Below are positions 47,163-60,700 of a stretch of DNA of 64,000 bases, piece by piece. Below the pieces are notes generated by a model, which did not search any database, was not told the DNA's origin, and saw nothing but the letters and a program-made list of their open reading frames with translations. The stretch is taken from positions 11,626,501 through 11,690,500 of the forward strand of contig NZ_JAQNDO010000001.1 in the NCBI RefSeq assembly GCF_028369105.1. Reading direction: 5' to 3'. Position numbers and translations under genes: made by a program. The DNA comes from Polyangium mundeleinium (GTDB taxonomy: Bacteria; Myxococcota_A; Polyangia; Polyangiales; Polyangiaceae). The number at the start of each line of letters is the position of its first letter. The first letter of the stretch is position 1.

Positions 47163-48695
47163 TCAGAACATCTTCTTGCGCTTCGAGGACGACAGAATTC
47201 CGAGCATCTCCCGGTACTTCGCGACGGTTCTCCGCGCGATGCGGATGCCGTCCTGATCCTCGAGGATCTTCACGATCGCCTGATCACTCAGCGGGTTCGA
47301 CTTGTCCTCCGCCGCGATGATCTTCTTGATCGCCTGCTTCACGCTCTCCGAGGCGATGTCCTCGTCCGCGACGCGGTGGATCGACGAGTTGAAGAAGTAC
47401 TTCAGCTCGAAGAGCCCCTGCGGCGTGTGCACGTACTTGTTCGAGGTCACGCGCGAAATCGTCGATTCGTGCATGCCCACGCTCTCGGCCACGTCGCGCA
47501 GGATCATCGGCTTCAGGTAGGCCACGCCTCGTTCGAGGAAGTCTTTTTGCTTCTCGACGATGCACTCGGTCACCCGGATGATCGTCCGCCGCCGCTGCTC
47601 GATGGCCCGGATCAGCCACTGCGCGGAGCGGAGCTTCTCGCTGATGAACTCCTTCGCCTTCGGGTCCTTCAGCATCCGCTGCGCGAGGCCCTCGTTGATG
47701 AAGAGCCGCTGCAGACCCTTGTCGTTGTCCGTCACGACCCACAGGTCGCCGTCCTTGATGACGTAGACGTCGGGCGTGATGGCGATCGACTTGTCGTCCA
47801 CCTCGGCGAAGTTCCGCGCCGGGACGCTCTCGAGCTTCTGGATCTCCTGGACCGCCTCGTAGACCTCTTCGAGCGGAATTTTCAGCGCCTTGGCGATCGC
47901 TGGGAAGTTGCGCCGCTCGACGTTGTGGAGGTGGTCCTTGATGATGGCCATCTCGACCGCGTCGTAGCCGAGCACCTCCGCCTGGATGCGTAGACACTCC
48001 GAGAGGTCCCGCGCCGCGACGCCCACCGGGTCGAAGCGCTGGAGCATGGCGAGCACCTCCGGCGCGTCTTCCGGGTTGAGGTCCGCCTCGTTGGCGAGGT
48101 CGTCGAGCGTCAGGTCGGGCCGCTTCGTCCCGTCCGGGTTCTCCCCGCCCGACATGTCGAGGTAGCCGCGCTCGTCGAGGTTGCCGATGATGAGCTCGGC
48201 GAAACGACACTCATTCTCGACGAAGTCGCTCATCTGGAGCTGCCAGAGCAGGTGCTCTTGCAGGCTCAGGTTCCGGGTCAGGTTCTGCTCGATCGGCGGC
48301 AGCTCCTCGAACCCCCCGCGCTGCGAGGGCATCGCCTGCTGGAGCTGGCGGTTCTCGAGGAACTGCTCCCAGTCGACCTCCTTCACCCGTTTTTCGGTGT
48401 CTCGCATCGCGAGATCGGTGTCGGAGTGCTCCGAACCCGACCGCTCGAGGCTCAGGTTCGACCGACCGTCGACGTCCTGCCCCTCCCGGTTCGTCGCACC
48501 CGAGGTGTCCCGCGACTTCGCGGACACCGATTCGCCCGAGTCGTCGGCGAGCAACGGGTTGCCGTCGAGCTCCTTGCGGATTTCCTCTACCAGTTCAAGG
48601 CGCGACAGCTGTAGCAGCCGGATCGCCTGCACCAGCTGCGGTGTCATCACCAGCTGCTGGGACAGCTTGAACTGGAGCTTCATCTCCATGCCCAT
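47163..48695 (-). CDS. rpoN: RNA polymerase sigma-54 factor
   Basis: 510 residues. Region I (MKLQFKLSQQLVMTPQLVQ, QAIRLLQLS), an acidic Ser-rich region II (~50-110), core-binding domain (NLSLQEHLLWQLQ, ERGYLD, RFDPVGVAARDL), HTH (VGMHESTISRVTSNKY) and RpoN box ARRTVAKYRE near the C-terminus. All elements for -24/-12 promoter recognition and activator dependence are present. Start at 48695 (MGMEMKLQF). Confidence 0.97.
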   Translation of the reverse strand: MGMEMKLQFKLSQQLVMTPQLVQAIRLLQLSRLELVEEIRKELDGNPLLADDSGESVSAKSRDTSGATNREGQDVDGRSNLSLERSGSEHSDTDLAMRDTEKRVKEVDWEQFLENRQLQQAMPSQRGGFEELPPIEQNLTRNLSLQEHLLWQLQMSDFVENECRFAELIIGNLDERGYLDMSGGENPDGTKRPDLTLDDLANEADLNPEDAPEVLAMLQRFDPVGVAARDLSECLRIQAEVLGYDAVEMAIIKDHLHNVERRNFPAIAKALKIPLEEVYEAVQEIQKLESVPARNFAEVDDKSIAITPDVYVIKDGDLWVVTDNDKGLQRLFINEGLAQRMLKDPKAKEFISEKLRSAQWLIRAIEQRRRTIIRVTECIVEKQKDFLERGVAYLKPMILRDVAESVGMHESTISRVTSNKYVHTPQGLFELKYFFNSSIHRVADEDIASESVKQAIKKIIAAEDKSNPLSDQAIVKILEDQDGIRIARRTVAKYREMLGILSSSKRKKMF

Positions 48696-49045
48696 CGAGA
48701 GCTCCTACCTGGTCGAACACCCTGGGGTCCCCGCGCCGCCGCCGGCGTCGGGCGAGGTTCGGGCCGACAACGTGCCCGGTACCGCATCCCACCCTAGCAC
48801 CGAAACCGGTCTCGGCCCGAGTCTTGCTTTAACTCGTCGACAACTCCTGGTTCAAAAATTGCGCATCCTCAGGACCGCGACAAGCCTTGCCACACGGTGT
48901 TTTAAAACACAATCACTGGAGAAGCTCCCTCACGACTCGGGAAAATCCTGATGAGTCCCTCAGTCAGGGATGGACGTGAGGCCCGGCCCATGATGTTGTA
49001 CGAGCAGCCCAGCTCACGCGACGAGCTGTCGGACAGGGGGGTGCC
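48696..49045. other. Divergent intergenic region rpoN / CRP-family gene
   Basis: 350 bp, more A/T-rich than its surroundings around 48830-48925. It contains a perfect 14-bp palindrome at 48897-48910 and an inverted repeat TCCCT-N5-AGGGA at 48956-48970. No small gene and no convincing sigma-54 promoter on either strand. Confidence 0.5.
48897..48910. promoter_or_regulatory. Perfect 14-bp palindrome, candidate operator
   Basis: GTGTTTTAAAACAC is a perfect dyad in the rpoN/CRP-family divergent region, placed ~200 bp from rpoN and ~135 bp from the CRP-family start. Its A/T core stands out in GC-rich DNA. Candidate regulator site, owner unknown. Confidence 0.45.
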
Positions 49046-49771
49046 ATGGGTTTGCAGGAAGGCGAGACACAAACCACGACAACCAGACCGAACGCCCGCG
49101 CCCTCGAAATCCTCGAGCGCTCCGGCCTCCGCGGCCTCCCCGAGCCCACACGCCGTGCCTTGCTCGACGTGGGGAAGGTCGAGCGCCTCGCCCGCCGCCA
49201 ACGCCTCGCCCAGCAAGGCGAGCCCGCCCAAGCCCTGTTCCTCCTCGGCAAGGGCCGCGTGAAGCTCGAGCGCGCCGGCAGCGGGCACGTCTTCCCGGTC
49301 GGTCATCGGGGCCCAGGCGACCTCGTCGGAGAGGCCGCGCTCACGGGCAACGTCGCTCCGGAGCACGCCATCGTCGCCGACGAGGCCGAGGCCTTCGTGA
49401 TCCCGGCAACTCTCGTGCGCCGGCTCACGACCACGGACACCGTCTTGCAAGCCGCCGTGGCGCGGGCGCTGCTCGAAGGGCAACGCGCCGCGGAAGACCG
49501 GCTCGCGTCTCTCCTCTTGCGGAGCGTCCGCGCGCGGCTCGTCGAGCTCCTCCTCGACGGGCTCGACCGCTGGGGCGAACCCCACCTCCGCGGCATCGCC
49601 CTCTCTGCGCCTTTCACCCACGCCGATCTCGCGAGCCTCATCGGCTCGACGCGTGAGACGGTCACGCTCGAGCTCGGCAAGTTGCGCCGTGCCAAGCTCA
49701 TCGAGCTCGACAGGCGCCGGATCGTCATACTCGACCGCGACGCGCTTGTGCGGTACGGCGAGACGCAGTGA
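49046..49771 (+). CDS. CRP/FNR-family transcriptional regulator
   Basis: 241 residues. Cyclic-nucleotide-binding-type barrel (LARRQRLAQQGEPAQALFLLG, GDLVGEAALTG) and a C-terminal winged helix (FTHADLASLIGSTRETVTLEL). The phosphate-binding Arg-Ser of CRP is replaced (APEHAIV), and there are no FNR-type cysteines, so the effector is probably not cAMP and not an Fe-S cluster. Close paralogue of the regulator at 61633. ATG with an AGGGGGG-type site upstream. Its last 47 bp overlap the end of the converging receiver gene. Confidence 0.9.
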   Translation: MGLQEGETQTTTTRPNARALEILERSGLRGLPEPTRRALLDVGKVERLARRQRLAQQGEPAQALFLLGKGRVKLERAGSGHVFPVGHRGPGDLVGEAALTGNVAPEHAIVADEAEAFVIPATLVRRLTTTDTVLQAAVARALLEGQRAAEDRLASLLLRSVRARLVELLLDGLDRWGEPHLRGIALSAPFTHADLASLIGSTRETVTLELGKLRRAKLIELDRRRIVILDRDALVRYGETQ

Positions 49772-50174
49772 TGCGACGCACGAGCGGGAAGATGCCCGAG
49801 CGCGGAGCGGCCCGCCGCGACGAACGCGCGCCGAAGACCGCGTCGAGGAGCCGCTCGAACGGATAGGGCTTGACGATCACGTCCGTGAGGTCGGCGGACT
49901 CGTGCCGGGGCAAGGGCTGGCTCGTCGTGACGATCACCCGGTGCGGCACGTTTCCGTGCGAGCGCATCCGCTGCAGGATCTCCACACACTTCGGCGAAGA
50001 GTTCGAGAGATCGATGACCGCGACGTCGTACGTCCGGTGCCCGAGCTCCGCGAGCGCCTCGTCGAGCGTCGCCGTCTTCGTCACCTTCGCGCCGCGATTC
50101 GTGAGCAAGAGCGCGGTGGCCTCACGCATCAGTTGTTCTTCATCCAAGAGCAGGATCGTCGGTACGTTGAGCAT
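49725..50174 (-). CDS. Single-domain response regulator
   Basis: 149 residues. REC fold: acidic pair in ILLLDEEQLM, phosphoacceptor Asp in YDVAVIDLSNSSPKC, Thr switch VIVTTSQP and Lys in VIVKPYPFE. A basic ~30-residue tail (SRRAAPRSG to RGRV) follows with no output domain. Only the tail-coding end overlaps the CRP-family gene on the other strand (47 bp), where both frames must be kept open. Confidence 0.82.
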   Translation of the reverse strand: MLNVPTILLLDEEQLMREATALLLTNRGAKVTKTATLDEALAELGHRTYDVAVIDLSNSSPKCVEILQRMRSHGNVPHRVIVTTSQPLPRHESADLTDVIVKPYPFERLLDAVFGARSSRRAAPRSGIFPLVRRITASRRTAQARRGRV

Positions 50175-50630
50175 GGCGCCGCGGCACCTTGCAGCGCGCG
50201 TGCCGTCACGGTTCGGCGTCGGCGAATTGGTTTCTGAGCTTACCAGCGTTCGTCGACGCGCCCGAAGATCCCAGGTTCAAACAGCGCCCCTGCGGCTGCC
50301 TGGTTCCTTTCCGTACGATTACGCTCTGTGCCTGAAGGGGGCTTGCGTGAGGCTCCTTGCGCGCAAATCGGTGACCAAACACGGGGAATCGTCGCCCGAG
50401 GACATTGCAGCGCAGAAGTCGTGCGCGGTTTCTTCCCATCAACGAGCGGTCTGGACGTGGAAACGCGTTCGACCAGATGGAGCAACCAAGGGCGCCCGGC
50501 ACGTTCTTCCAAAACTCCAAGATCCAACCTGATTTCAAGCACTTGCACGTCCTCGACGTCATGGATCGAATCGTGCAGTACGCGGGTCCGCCGGGTCGGT
50601 CCTTCCGGCCCAGGTTTCCTTGGAGGCCCG
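50175..50630. other. Intergenic region, nothing recognised
   Basis: 456 bp between the divergent receiver gene and the lipoprotein gene. Frames run through it on both strands but lack domains, and the downstream lipoprotein signal starts at 50631. No clear promoter or repeat was identified. Confidence 0.45.
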
Positions 50631-52028
50631 ATGATGCATTCGCTTCGCGTAATGACGATTGCCACGCTTTCCCTTGCAACGGCCGCGCTCGTGGGCTGCG
50701 GTGACGATGAGCGGTCGAACAACGAGAACAAAAGCTGCTCTGTCCAGGCGCAGAGCGGCTGCGGGACCGGGCTCGTATGCGAGGAGGTCGAAGGAGGAGA
50801 GCCGGCCTGCTTTTCGCCCGTGGCGTTCAAAGGAAAGGTCGTGAACGCCCTCGACGACAAACCTGTCCAGGGGGCGAGGATCGTGGCCCGCGACGCGAAC
50901 GACGCGGCCGTCTCGCCGGTCGCCATTTCAGCCGCAGACGGGACGTACACGCTGCACGTTCCGGCGAAACGCAATGGGGAAGGCAAGCCCCTGCCCGCGA
51001 AGCTGACCCTGCGCGCGGACGCGTCGAGCTACCAGACGTTCCCGGTGGCCCCGCGCATCGCGCTGCCGATCGACGTGGACACGGCCACGGGCAGCCCGCC
51101 CGTGGTGCAAAACGCATCGACAGACATCGCGCTCGTGCCGCTGCAAAACGCGTCCGGGCTCGGGTCGATCGCAGGCCACGTGGTGGCGGACGAAGGCGTC
51201 GACCTGGTGCCCGCGGGGGCGCTGGTGGTCGCCGGCGGGTCGACGGGCATCGTCGATTTCGACGGGAACTTCGTCGTGTTCAACGTGCCGGTGAGCACGA
51301 GCGTGGACGTGAGGGCCTATGCCGCAGGCCTGCAAATCAGCCCGAAGACGGTGGCCGTCGAGGCGGGCAAGGAGACGGGCAACGTCGAGCTGCACATCAC
51401 GAGCGCGGCGACGGCGGAAATCTCGGGGAAGCTCTCGATCGTGAACAGCAACGGCTTCAGCACGACGAGCGTGGTGCTCGCGCTGGAGGACACGTTCGTC
51501 GAGGATGTGGCCCGCGGCGAGGTGCCGAAGGGGCTGCGCGCGGGTGGCGTGACGGGTGACTTCCTGTTCAAGGGCGTGCCCGACGGGAAGTACGTCGTGC
51601 TCGCGGCCTTCGAGAACGACGGGCTCGTCCGGGACCCGGACACGTCCATCGGCGGGACGCAGATCGTCCACATCGAGGTCGCCGGCCAGAACATCACGCT
51701 CGCGGAAAGCTTCAAGGTGACGGGCTCGCTCGCCACCGAGTCGCCCGGCAAGGACGGGCTCGAAGAGGTGACGGGCACGCCGACGTTCGTCTGGGCCGAC
51801 GACTCGAGCGAGGACAGGTACGAGGTGCGCGTGTTCGACGCGTTCGGCGTGAAGGTATGGGAAGACCTGGCGGTGCCGAGCGTGAGCGGCTCGAAGACGG
51901 TCAGCGTCGCGTACGGCGGCGAAGCGCTGATCCCGGGCATGATCTACCAGTTCCGCGCGACGTCGATCAAAGACGACACGCCGATCGCCCAGACCGAAGA
52001 CCTGCGCGGCGTGTTCATCGCCCGCTGA
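50631..52028 (+). CDS. Lipoprotein with carboxypeptidase-regulatory-like beta-sandwich domains
   Basis: 465 residues. Signal ends SLATAALVGC (lipobox). A Cys-containing segment follows (SCSVQAQSGCGTGLVCEE), then beta-sandwich repeats of the carboxypeptidase regulatory-like type (FKGKVVNALDDKPVQGARIV, ISAADGTYTLHVPA, GSIAGHVVADEGVDLVPAG, GTPTFVWADDSSEDRYEVRV). Such domains mediate protein or sugar contacts on cell surfaces. ATG at 50631 with GGAGG at 50622-50626; the open frame further upstream has no lipoprotein signal and is rejected. Confidence 0.85.
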   Translation: MMHSLRVMTIATLSLATAALVGCGDDERSNNENKSCSVQAQSGCGTGLVCEEVEGGEPACFSPVAFKGKVVNALDDKPVQGARIVARDANDAAVSPVAISAADGTYTLHVPAKRNGEGKPLPAKLTLRADASSYQTFPVAPRIALPIDVDTATGSPPVVQNASTDIALVPLQNASGLGSIAGHVVADEGVDLVPAGALVVAGGSTGIVDFDGNFVVFNVPVSTSVDVRAYAAGLQISPKTVAVEAGKETGNVELHITSAATAEISGKLSIVNSNGFSTTSVVLALEDTFVEDVARGEVPKGLRAGGVTGDFLFKGVPDGKYVVLAAFENDGLVRDPDTSIGGTQIVHIEVAGQNITLAESFKVTGSLATESPGKDGLEEVTGTPTFVWADDSSEDRYEVRVFDAFGVKVWEDLAVPSVSGSKTVSVAYGGEALIPGMIYQFRATSIKDDTPIAQTEDLRGVFIAR

Positions 52029-52130
52029 CGCCTTTCCACGCCTCTGCGTGGCGCCCTGAACCTGAAAATCCCGCCGTTCGCCGGAAGAATGCGCAGTTCG
52101 GCCACATGCTGCTAGAGTGCCGGTCCCCGC

Positions 52131-52215
52131 GCACGAGTGGCGGAACTGGCATACGCACCGGGTTTAGGTTCCGGCGCCGCAAGGATTGAGGGTTCGACTC
52201 CCTCCTCGTGCACCA
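52131..52215 (+). tRNA. tRNA-Leu (anticodon UAG)
   Basis: 85 nt including the encoded CCA. Acceptor arms GCACGAG (52131-52137) and CTCGTGC (52205-52211) pair fully; T stem GAGGG/CCCTC with loop TTCGACT; anticodon stem CCGGG/TCCGG with one G-U pair and loop TTTAGGT giving anticodon UAG (reads CUA and probably other CUN codons). D region TGGCGGAACTGGCATACGCA and a long variable arm are as in class II tRNA-Leu. Confidence 0.95.
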
Positions 52216-52527
52216 CCCAGGGGGGCTCCGGTCGACCCTGAAGCGATTTTTCGCGATACGGAAAATCGCCGGGCCTTCCGCGGCCCCCCACCCCTTCGCA
52301 CGCTCCCCTCCGCTTCGCTCCGTTGCGGGAAGCGCCTCGAACCGGTACGTGTTCAGGCCCCATCTTGGGGGGGCGTGTTCAGGCCCTACCCCGCGGGACC
52401 CCCTCCCGCGAGGGATTTGCGCCCGCTTGCCGTAGGGACTACGTTCGGCAGGCTCCGCGCCACCCCCACGCACCGCACGATCCGACCGGGACGACGAGCC
52501 CCGGAGCCAAGGCGAAAGCGAAAGACG
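52216..52527 (+). other. Region between tRNA-Leu and secA with a 13-bp direct repeat
   Basis: 312 bp without a gene. CGTGTTCAGGCCC occurs twice, at 52348-52360 and 52374-52386 (26-bp period). GC-rich complementary runs could fold at the transcript end. It must contain the tRNA 3' end signal and the secA promoter, but neither can be placed with confidence. Confidence 0.4.
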
Positions 52528-55562
<3,035 letters not shown>

Positions 55563-55566
<4 letters not shown>

Positions 55567-57629
55567 GCACCGCTGCGTCACAAAGGCCGGTCCACCCGTC
55601 GATGGTGCTCGGGGCCTACCTCGAGCGCCTCGTCCGCGCGCGTCGCGTCGCCGTGCTCGGTGACGCGACCCTGGAGCTCGCCGAGAAGCTCGTCGAGCGC
55701 GGCGCGAGGCTCGTCCACGCCTACGATCCCGATGCAGCGCGCGCGGCCGAGGCCTTCGCGCGCACCGCGCAGGATCGCGACCGGCACGTGATGCACGCAG
55801 TGCTCGCAGGGGACCTCGGCGTGCGCGACGGGGCCTTCGACGTGGTCGTTCTGCCGGACCTGTCGATCTTCGCCGACCCGTCCGACGTGCTCCGCAGAGC
55901 ACGAAAGCTCGTCGGCACGGCCGGCATCGCCGTGATCGCCTCGCCCAACCCAGACGCGTCACGACGGCTGCTCGCGCTCCCCGCGCCCCGCGGCAAGGAC
56001 ACGTCGCCGCCCGGGTATTACGCGCTCTACGACCTCGTCTCGCTCCAGTTCCCCGTCGTGCGCATGCTCGGGCAAGCGCCGTTCGTCGGGTACACGGTGG
56101 CGGACTTCGCCGCCGGTCCGGATCTCGAGGTCAGCGTCGACACGTCGTTGCTCAAGGCGACCGAGGAGCCCGAGCACTTCATCGCGATCGCCAGCGAACG
56201 CAAGGTCTCCGTCGACGCGTTCGTGGTCGTGGAGCTCTCGCTGTCCGAGGTGCGCGACGCGATCGGGACGGCGGGCGGGAAGGCCGCAGATACCGGCCGC
56301 GTGAAGGAGCTTGAAGCCGCGCTCGCCGCGCACGACGAGCGAAGGCGCACGGACGAAAAGTCCGCCGAGGAGCGCGCGGCTGCCGCCTTGGCGACCGCGG
56401 CGCGCGTGGTCGAGCTCGAAGCAAAGCTCGAACGGCTGCGCGACGTGGACACACGCGCGGGCGACACGCACGTGCGCGCCGAGCGGCTGACGCACCAGAT
56501 CCGCGACCTCGACGAGGAGCTGCGCCGCCAGCGCGACCGCGCGACCAAGCTCGCGAAGCAGCTCGACGACGAGAAGAAGTCCCGCACGAAGGCCGAGGTG
56601 GAGCTCGGGCTCGCCCGCGGCCGGCCGGAGATCCCGGGCGCGAAGGAGCGCATCGATCAGCTCACGGCCGAGCTCTCCGCGACACGCTCGCGGGCCCTGG
56701 AGCTCGAAGGCGAGCTCAGCGCGGCAGGCGTGGGCCTCGAGGAACTCTCGAACGATCGGGCCGGGCTGCGCGCTCGCGTCGCCGAACTCGAGCTCCGGCT
56801 CGCCGCTCAGGAAGCCGCCGCGCGGGAGCCGGATCCCGGCCTGCTCTCGCGCGTCACCCAGCTCGAAGCCGCGCTCGAACGGTCGGAGGCCACGCGGCAA
56901 GCTTCCGTGCGCCGCGCCGACGAGCTCGCCGAGACGCTCGCGGCCACGACGGCCGAGCGGCTTCACCTGGCCGAGAAGACGCAGACGCTCGAAAAGCAAA
57001 CGGCCTCGCTCCTCGCCGAGCGCGCCGCGAGCGAGTCGCTCGCGCCGGAGATCGACGCGCTCGAAGCGCAGCTCCGGGCGCGCGGCCTTCGCATCACGGT
57101 GCTCGAAGCAGAGCTGCGCGAAGGCCTGCGGGTGGGCAAGGAGCTCGTCGAGGAGCTCGAAACGCTCCGCGGCGCCGCCGTGGCCCCTGCGGGCGAGGCC
57201 GCTCCTCCGGCGGCCACACCGCAGAACGGTGCGCCCGTGCCCCCGTCGCCGCTCGTCGGTCATGCATCAGCAGTCGAAGCGGCTCCTGTGGAGACCGCCG
57301 ACGCAACGCCCGTCGACGACGCCGAGACGATGAAGACGCAGCTCGACACGCTCGCCGCCCGCGCGGCCCGCTCCGAGGCCGATCTCAAGGCTGCGGAGTG
57401 GCGGATCGCGCAGCTCGAGCTCGCCCTCGCGTCCGCCGAGCGCGGAGAGGGAGAACCGGCGGCCGTCGCGGTCGAGCTGGAGCAAGCCCTGCTCGCGGCC
57501 CACCAGGAGCTCGCGACGCTGCGCCGAGCGGTCGGGCCCGAGGGCGAGCACGTCGCGCCGGGCGTGGTCGAGCAGGCGGTCCTGCTCCACCAGATCTCGA
57601 ATTTGTCGATTGGGGATTCCGCTCCGTAA
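55563..57629 (+). CDS. Methyltransferase-like/coiled-coil protein coupled to secA
   Basis: 688 residues. Residues ~15-180 resemble a Rossmann/class I methyltransferase region (RRVAVLGDATLELAEKLVE, VVVLPDLSIFADPSDVLRRA, AVIASPNPDASRRLLALPAP), but the glycine-rich SAM loop is degenerate, so activity is uncertain. From ~250 to ~640 it is a long Glu/Arg/Ala/Leu coiled coil (ELTAELSATRSRALELEGEL and similar). A Pro/Ala-rich spacer interrupts it near 570. The ATG overlaps the secA stop by 4 bp, which suggests coupled translation and perhaps a role near the secretion machinery or in cell organisation (inference). No signal peptide. Confidence 0.75.
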
Positions 57630-57718
57630 ACGGAGCTGCGCCCCAAACCCCCGCCAACTCGACGGCGCCGTCCCCTGACGGCTCGCCCCCCCTGCCTGGC
57701 CGCGCTAACACGTCGGCC

Positions 57719-60700
57719 ATGCGTCCTCGCCTGATCGCCGCGATCGCTCGCATCGCAACCGCCGCCACGCTCGTCGCGGCCCTCGGCGCCTGCGGATCGG
57801 CCGTCCCCAAGACGGCCGCTGATCCGATCGAGGCCATGCGCGCCGATGCGAGCGCCTCGCAGGACGGAGAGGTCCTCGGCCGGTGGCTCCTCGGCGAGCT
57901 GCTCGTCCCCGGCGGCGACGCGGCGCGTGCCCGCGAGGCGCGCGGCAAGCTCGACAAGGCCTCGAATAAGGGCCTCTACGCCTCGCTTGCGCGCGCGGTC
58001 GACGACGAGACCCACGGACGCTTCCGCGCGGCCGCCCTGGCCCACCTCGACGCTGTGAGCGCCGCCCGCACCACCGATCACCCCGACGCGCCGCTCGTCG
58101 GCTGGTACGCGGCGAGCCACCTGCTCCGCCTGCGCTCCAGCGTCCCCGGCATCTGGGACCTCGCGAAGGACACGGTCCTGCGCACGATCGATCAGCCGGG
58201 CCACATCGGCTGGCGCGCGCGCAGCGACCTCGCTGAGTGGTGGAGCGTCGAGGGCCTGCGCAAGGACGCGGAGGGCAAGGACAAGAGCCCGACGGAGATC
58301 GCGGCCGATCGCTTCGGCTGCGCCAAGAAAGCGCGCATCGCCGGTCCCTTCGGCCACCTCGCCCCGAGTGATCACCGCATGCATTACGAGGCCGAGCGCG
58401 CCGGCCCCTGGCCTCGCCTCTTCCCGGCCGATCCGCGCCGCCAGGATCGCCCGCGTGTCCTCGCCACCGAGCGGCGCGGCTGCCAGATCCGCAGTGCCGA
58501 GCCCGTCGCCGGCGGCGTCTTCTACGCCGAGACCTACCTCGAACTGCCGGCCGAGCGTGAGCTCATCGTCGCCGTGCAGGGCGCGTTCTCGATCCGCGTC
58601 GACGACGTCGAGGTCCTCACGCGCGACCCGCGCGACTGGGGCATCTGGCCTCGCTTCGGCGCGCGTGTCCGCCTCTCGGCGGGCCGCCACCGCATCCTCG
58701 CGCGGATCGGCAGCGCCGAGACCGGCATCCGCATCCTCGCGCCGAACGGCTTGCCCCTCGGCGCCGAGACCTCCGACGATCCTACGGCGCCGTACGTCCT
58801 CGAACCGCCGCTCGTCCTGCCCGATCCCAACGTCCTCGAACCGTTCCTCCTCGCGCTCGGCGTCCCCGCGGCGCCGCGCACCCAGCGCCCGGCGCCCCGC
58901 GACACGAACGATCCCATCGCGCGCTACCTCGCCGCGTGGCTCTCGCACATCGAGGGGCAGGACGACCTCGCCTCCGTGCTGCTCGAACCGCTCGTGAAAG
59001 ATCCCTCGCGCGCCACCGGACCTGCGCTCTCCACGCAGGCGCTCTTCATCGAGAAGGACCCGATCTTCCCGCAGAACGACGCGCGTGATCTCGTGAAGGA
59101 CGTCCGCGCGCGCGCCGTCGCCAAGGACCCGGACCTCTGGCTCTCGCTCTTCTGGCTCGCGCTCGACGAGGCCGACAAGGTCGGCGCGCCCGAGGCCGCG
59201 GCCAAGGTCGCCAGGCTCGCCGATCGTTTCCGCGAGGTCCCGGACATCTTGAAGGGGCTCGGCCGCATGTACGCGCAGATCGGCTGGAGCGTCGAGCATG
59301 CGCGCACCGTCAAGGACACGGCCGCGCGCTTCTCCGAGGACACCGAGGCCCTCTTCGCGCTCCTTCGCCTCCACGACGAGCGCGGCGACGTCGCCGAGGC
59401 CGACAAGATCGCCAAGCGCATCGAGGCCCTCGACCCCGACGCCGAGGTCGCCCTCCAGCGCGCGCTCGAACGACGCGACTGGGGCGGCGCGATCCGCGAG
59501 CTCGATCGCATCGGAAAAACCCGCCGCGATCGGACGGACATCGCCATCAAGATCGCCGATCTCCTCACCCGCGCCGGCGCGCAACGCGAGTCGATCGACG
59601 CCCTCGAACGCGCCGTCAAGAGCGACCCCGAGAACGCCTCCGCGCGCCTCGCGCTCGCCGACGCGCGCCTCGCCCGCGGCGACAAGACGGCCCTCCGCAG
59701 CGCGCTCGTCGAGGCCATCCAGACCGGCGCGGATCCCTCTGCGCTGCGCGAGGCCATCGAGCTCGTCGAGGGCACGACCGAGCTCACGCCGTATCGCATC
59801 GAGGGCAAAAAGGTCATCGCGCAGTTCGAGGCGTCGGGCGTCACCATGCCCGGCACCGCGGCGCGCGTCCTCGACTACGCCACGTTGTGGGTCCACGCCG
59901 ATGGATCGGCGCGCATGCTGGAGCACGAGATCATCGGCATCCAGTCGCGCGAGGCCATCGAGGAGCTCGCCGAGCAGCGCGTGCCGCGTGGCCTCGTACT
60001 CAAGCTTCGCACCGTCAAGAAAGACGGCCGTGTCCTCGAACCCGAGTTCGTCGACGGCAAGCCCACCGTCACCATGCCGCACCTCGAAGTGGGCGACTAC
60101 ATCGAGACCGAGACGCTCTACACGCTGCGCGGCGATGGCCGCGGCGGGCGCAGCTTCGAGGGCCCGCGCTGGTTCTTCCGCGAGGAGAAGATCCCCTACT
60201 TCATCAGCGAGTATGTCGTCGTCACGCCCAAGAACCGCCCGCTCGACGTCGAGATCGGCGGCAGCGTCCCGAAGCCGACCCTCAAGGAGAACGGCGCGTT
60301 CGTCGAGCGTCGCTTCCGCGTCGATCGCAGCCCTGCGCTCCCCGAGGAGCCTGGCAGCGCGCCGACGCAGGAGTTCTTGCCGAACGTGCGCATCGGCTGG
60401 GGCATCAACCTCGAAGACCGCATCGACCGCCTCGTCGACGCCACGAGCGACGAGGTCCCGCGCGACCCGCGCCTCAAGCGGATCGCCGAGAGCATCGTCA
60501 CCGGCGCCGCGCCCGACGCCGAGGACAAACCTGCCAAGCCGGCGTCCGTCGACGAGCAGGCCCGGCGCATCTATCGCTGGGTCCTCGCGAACGTCGAGCA
60601 GGGCCGCGAGCAGTCCCGCGAGGATGACGGACGCCGCATCGTCATCGGCAAGAGCGGCAACCGCACCGAGGCCTTCCTCTACCTCTGCCGCCTCGTCGGC

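Noticed and set aside
48850-48910. Sigma-54 promoter of rpoN itself (TGGCAAGGCTTG)
   Set aside because: The spacing between the GG and GC elements is not the required 10 bp and the -12 element is poor.
50328-50630. Longer N-terminus of the 50631 lipoprotein
   Set aside because: The extra ~100 residues would put a lipoprotein signal in the middle of the protein; a good ribosome binding site precedes 50631.
52131-52215. tRNA-Leu as an integration (att) site for a mobile element
   Set aside because: No duplicated tRNA 3' end and no integrase nearby; housekeeping secA follows directly.
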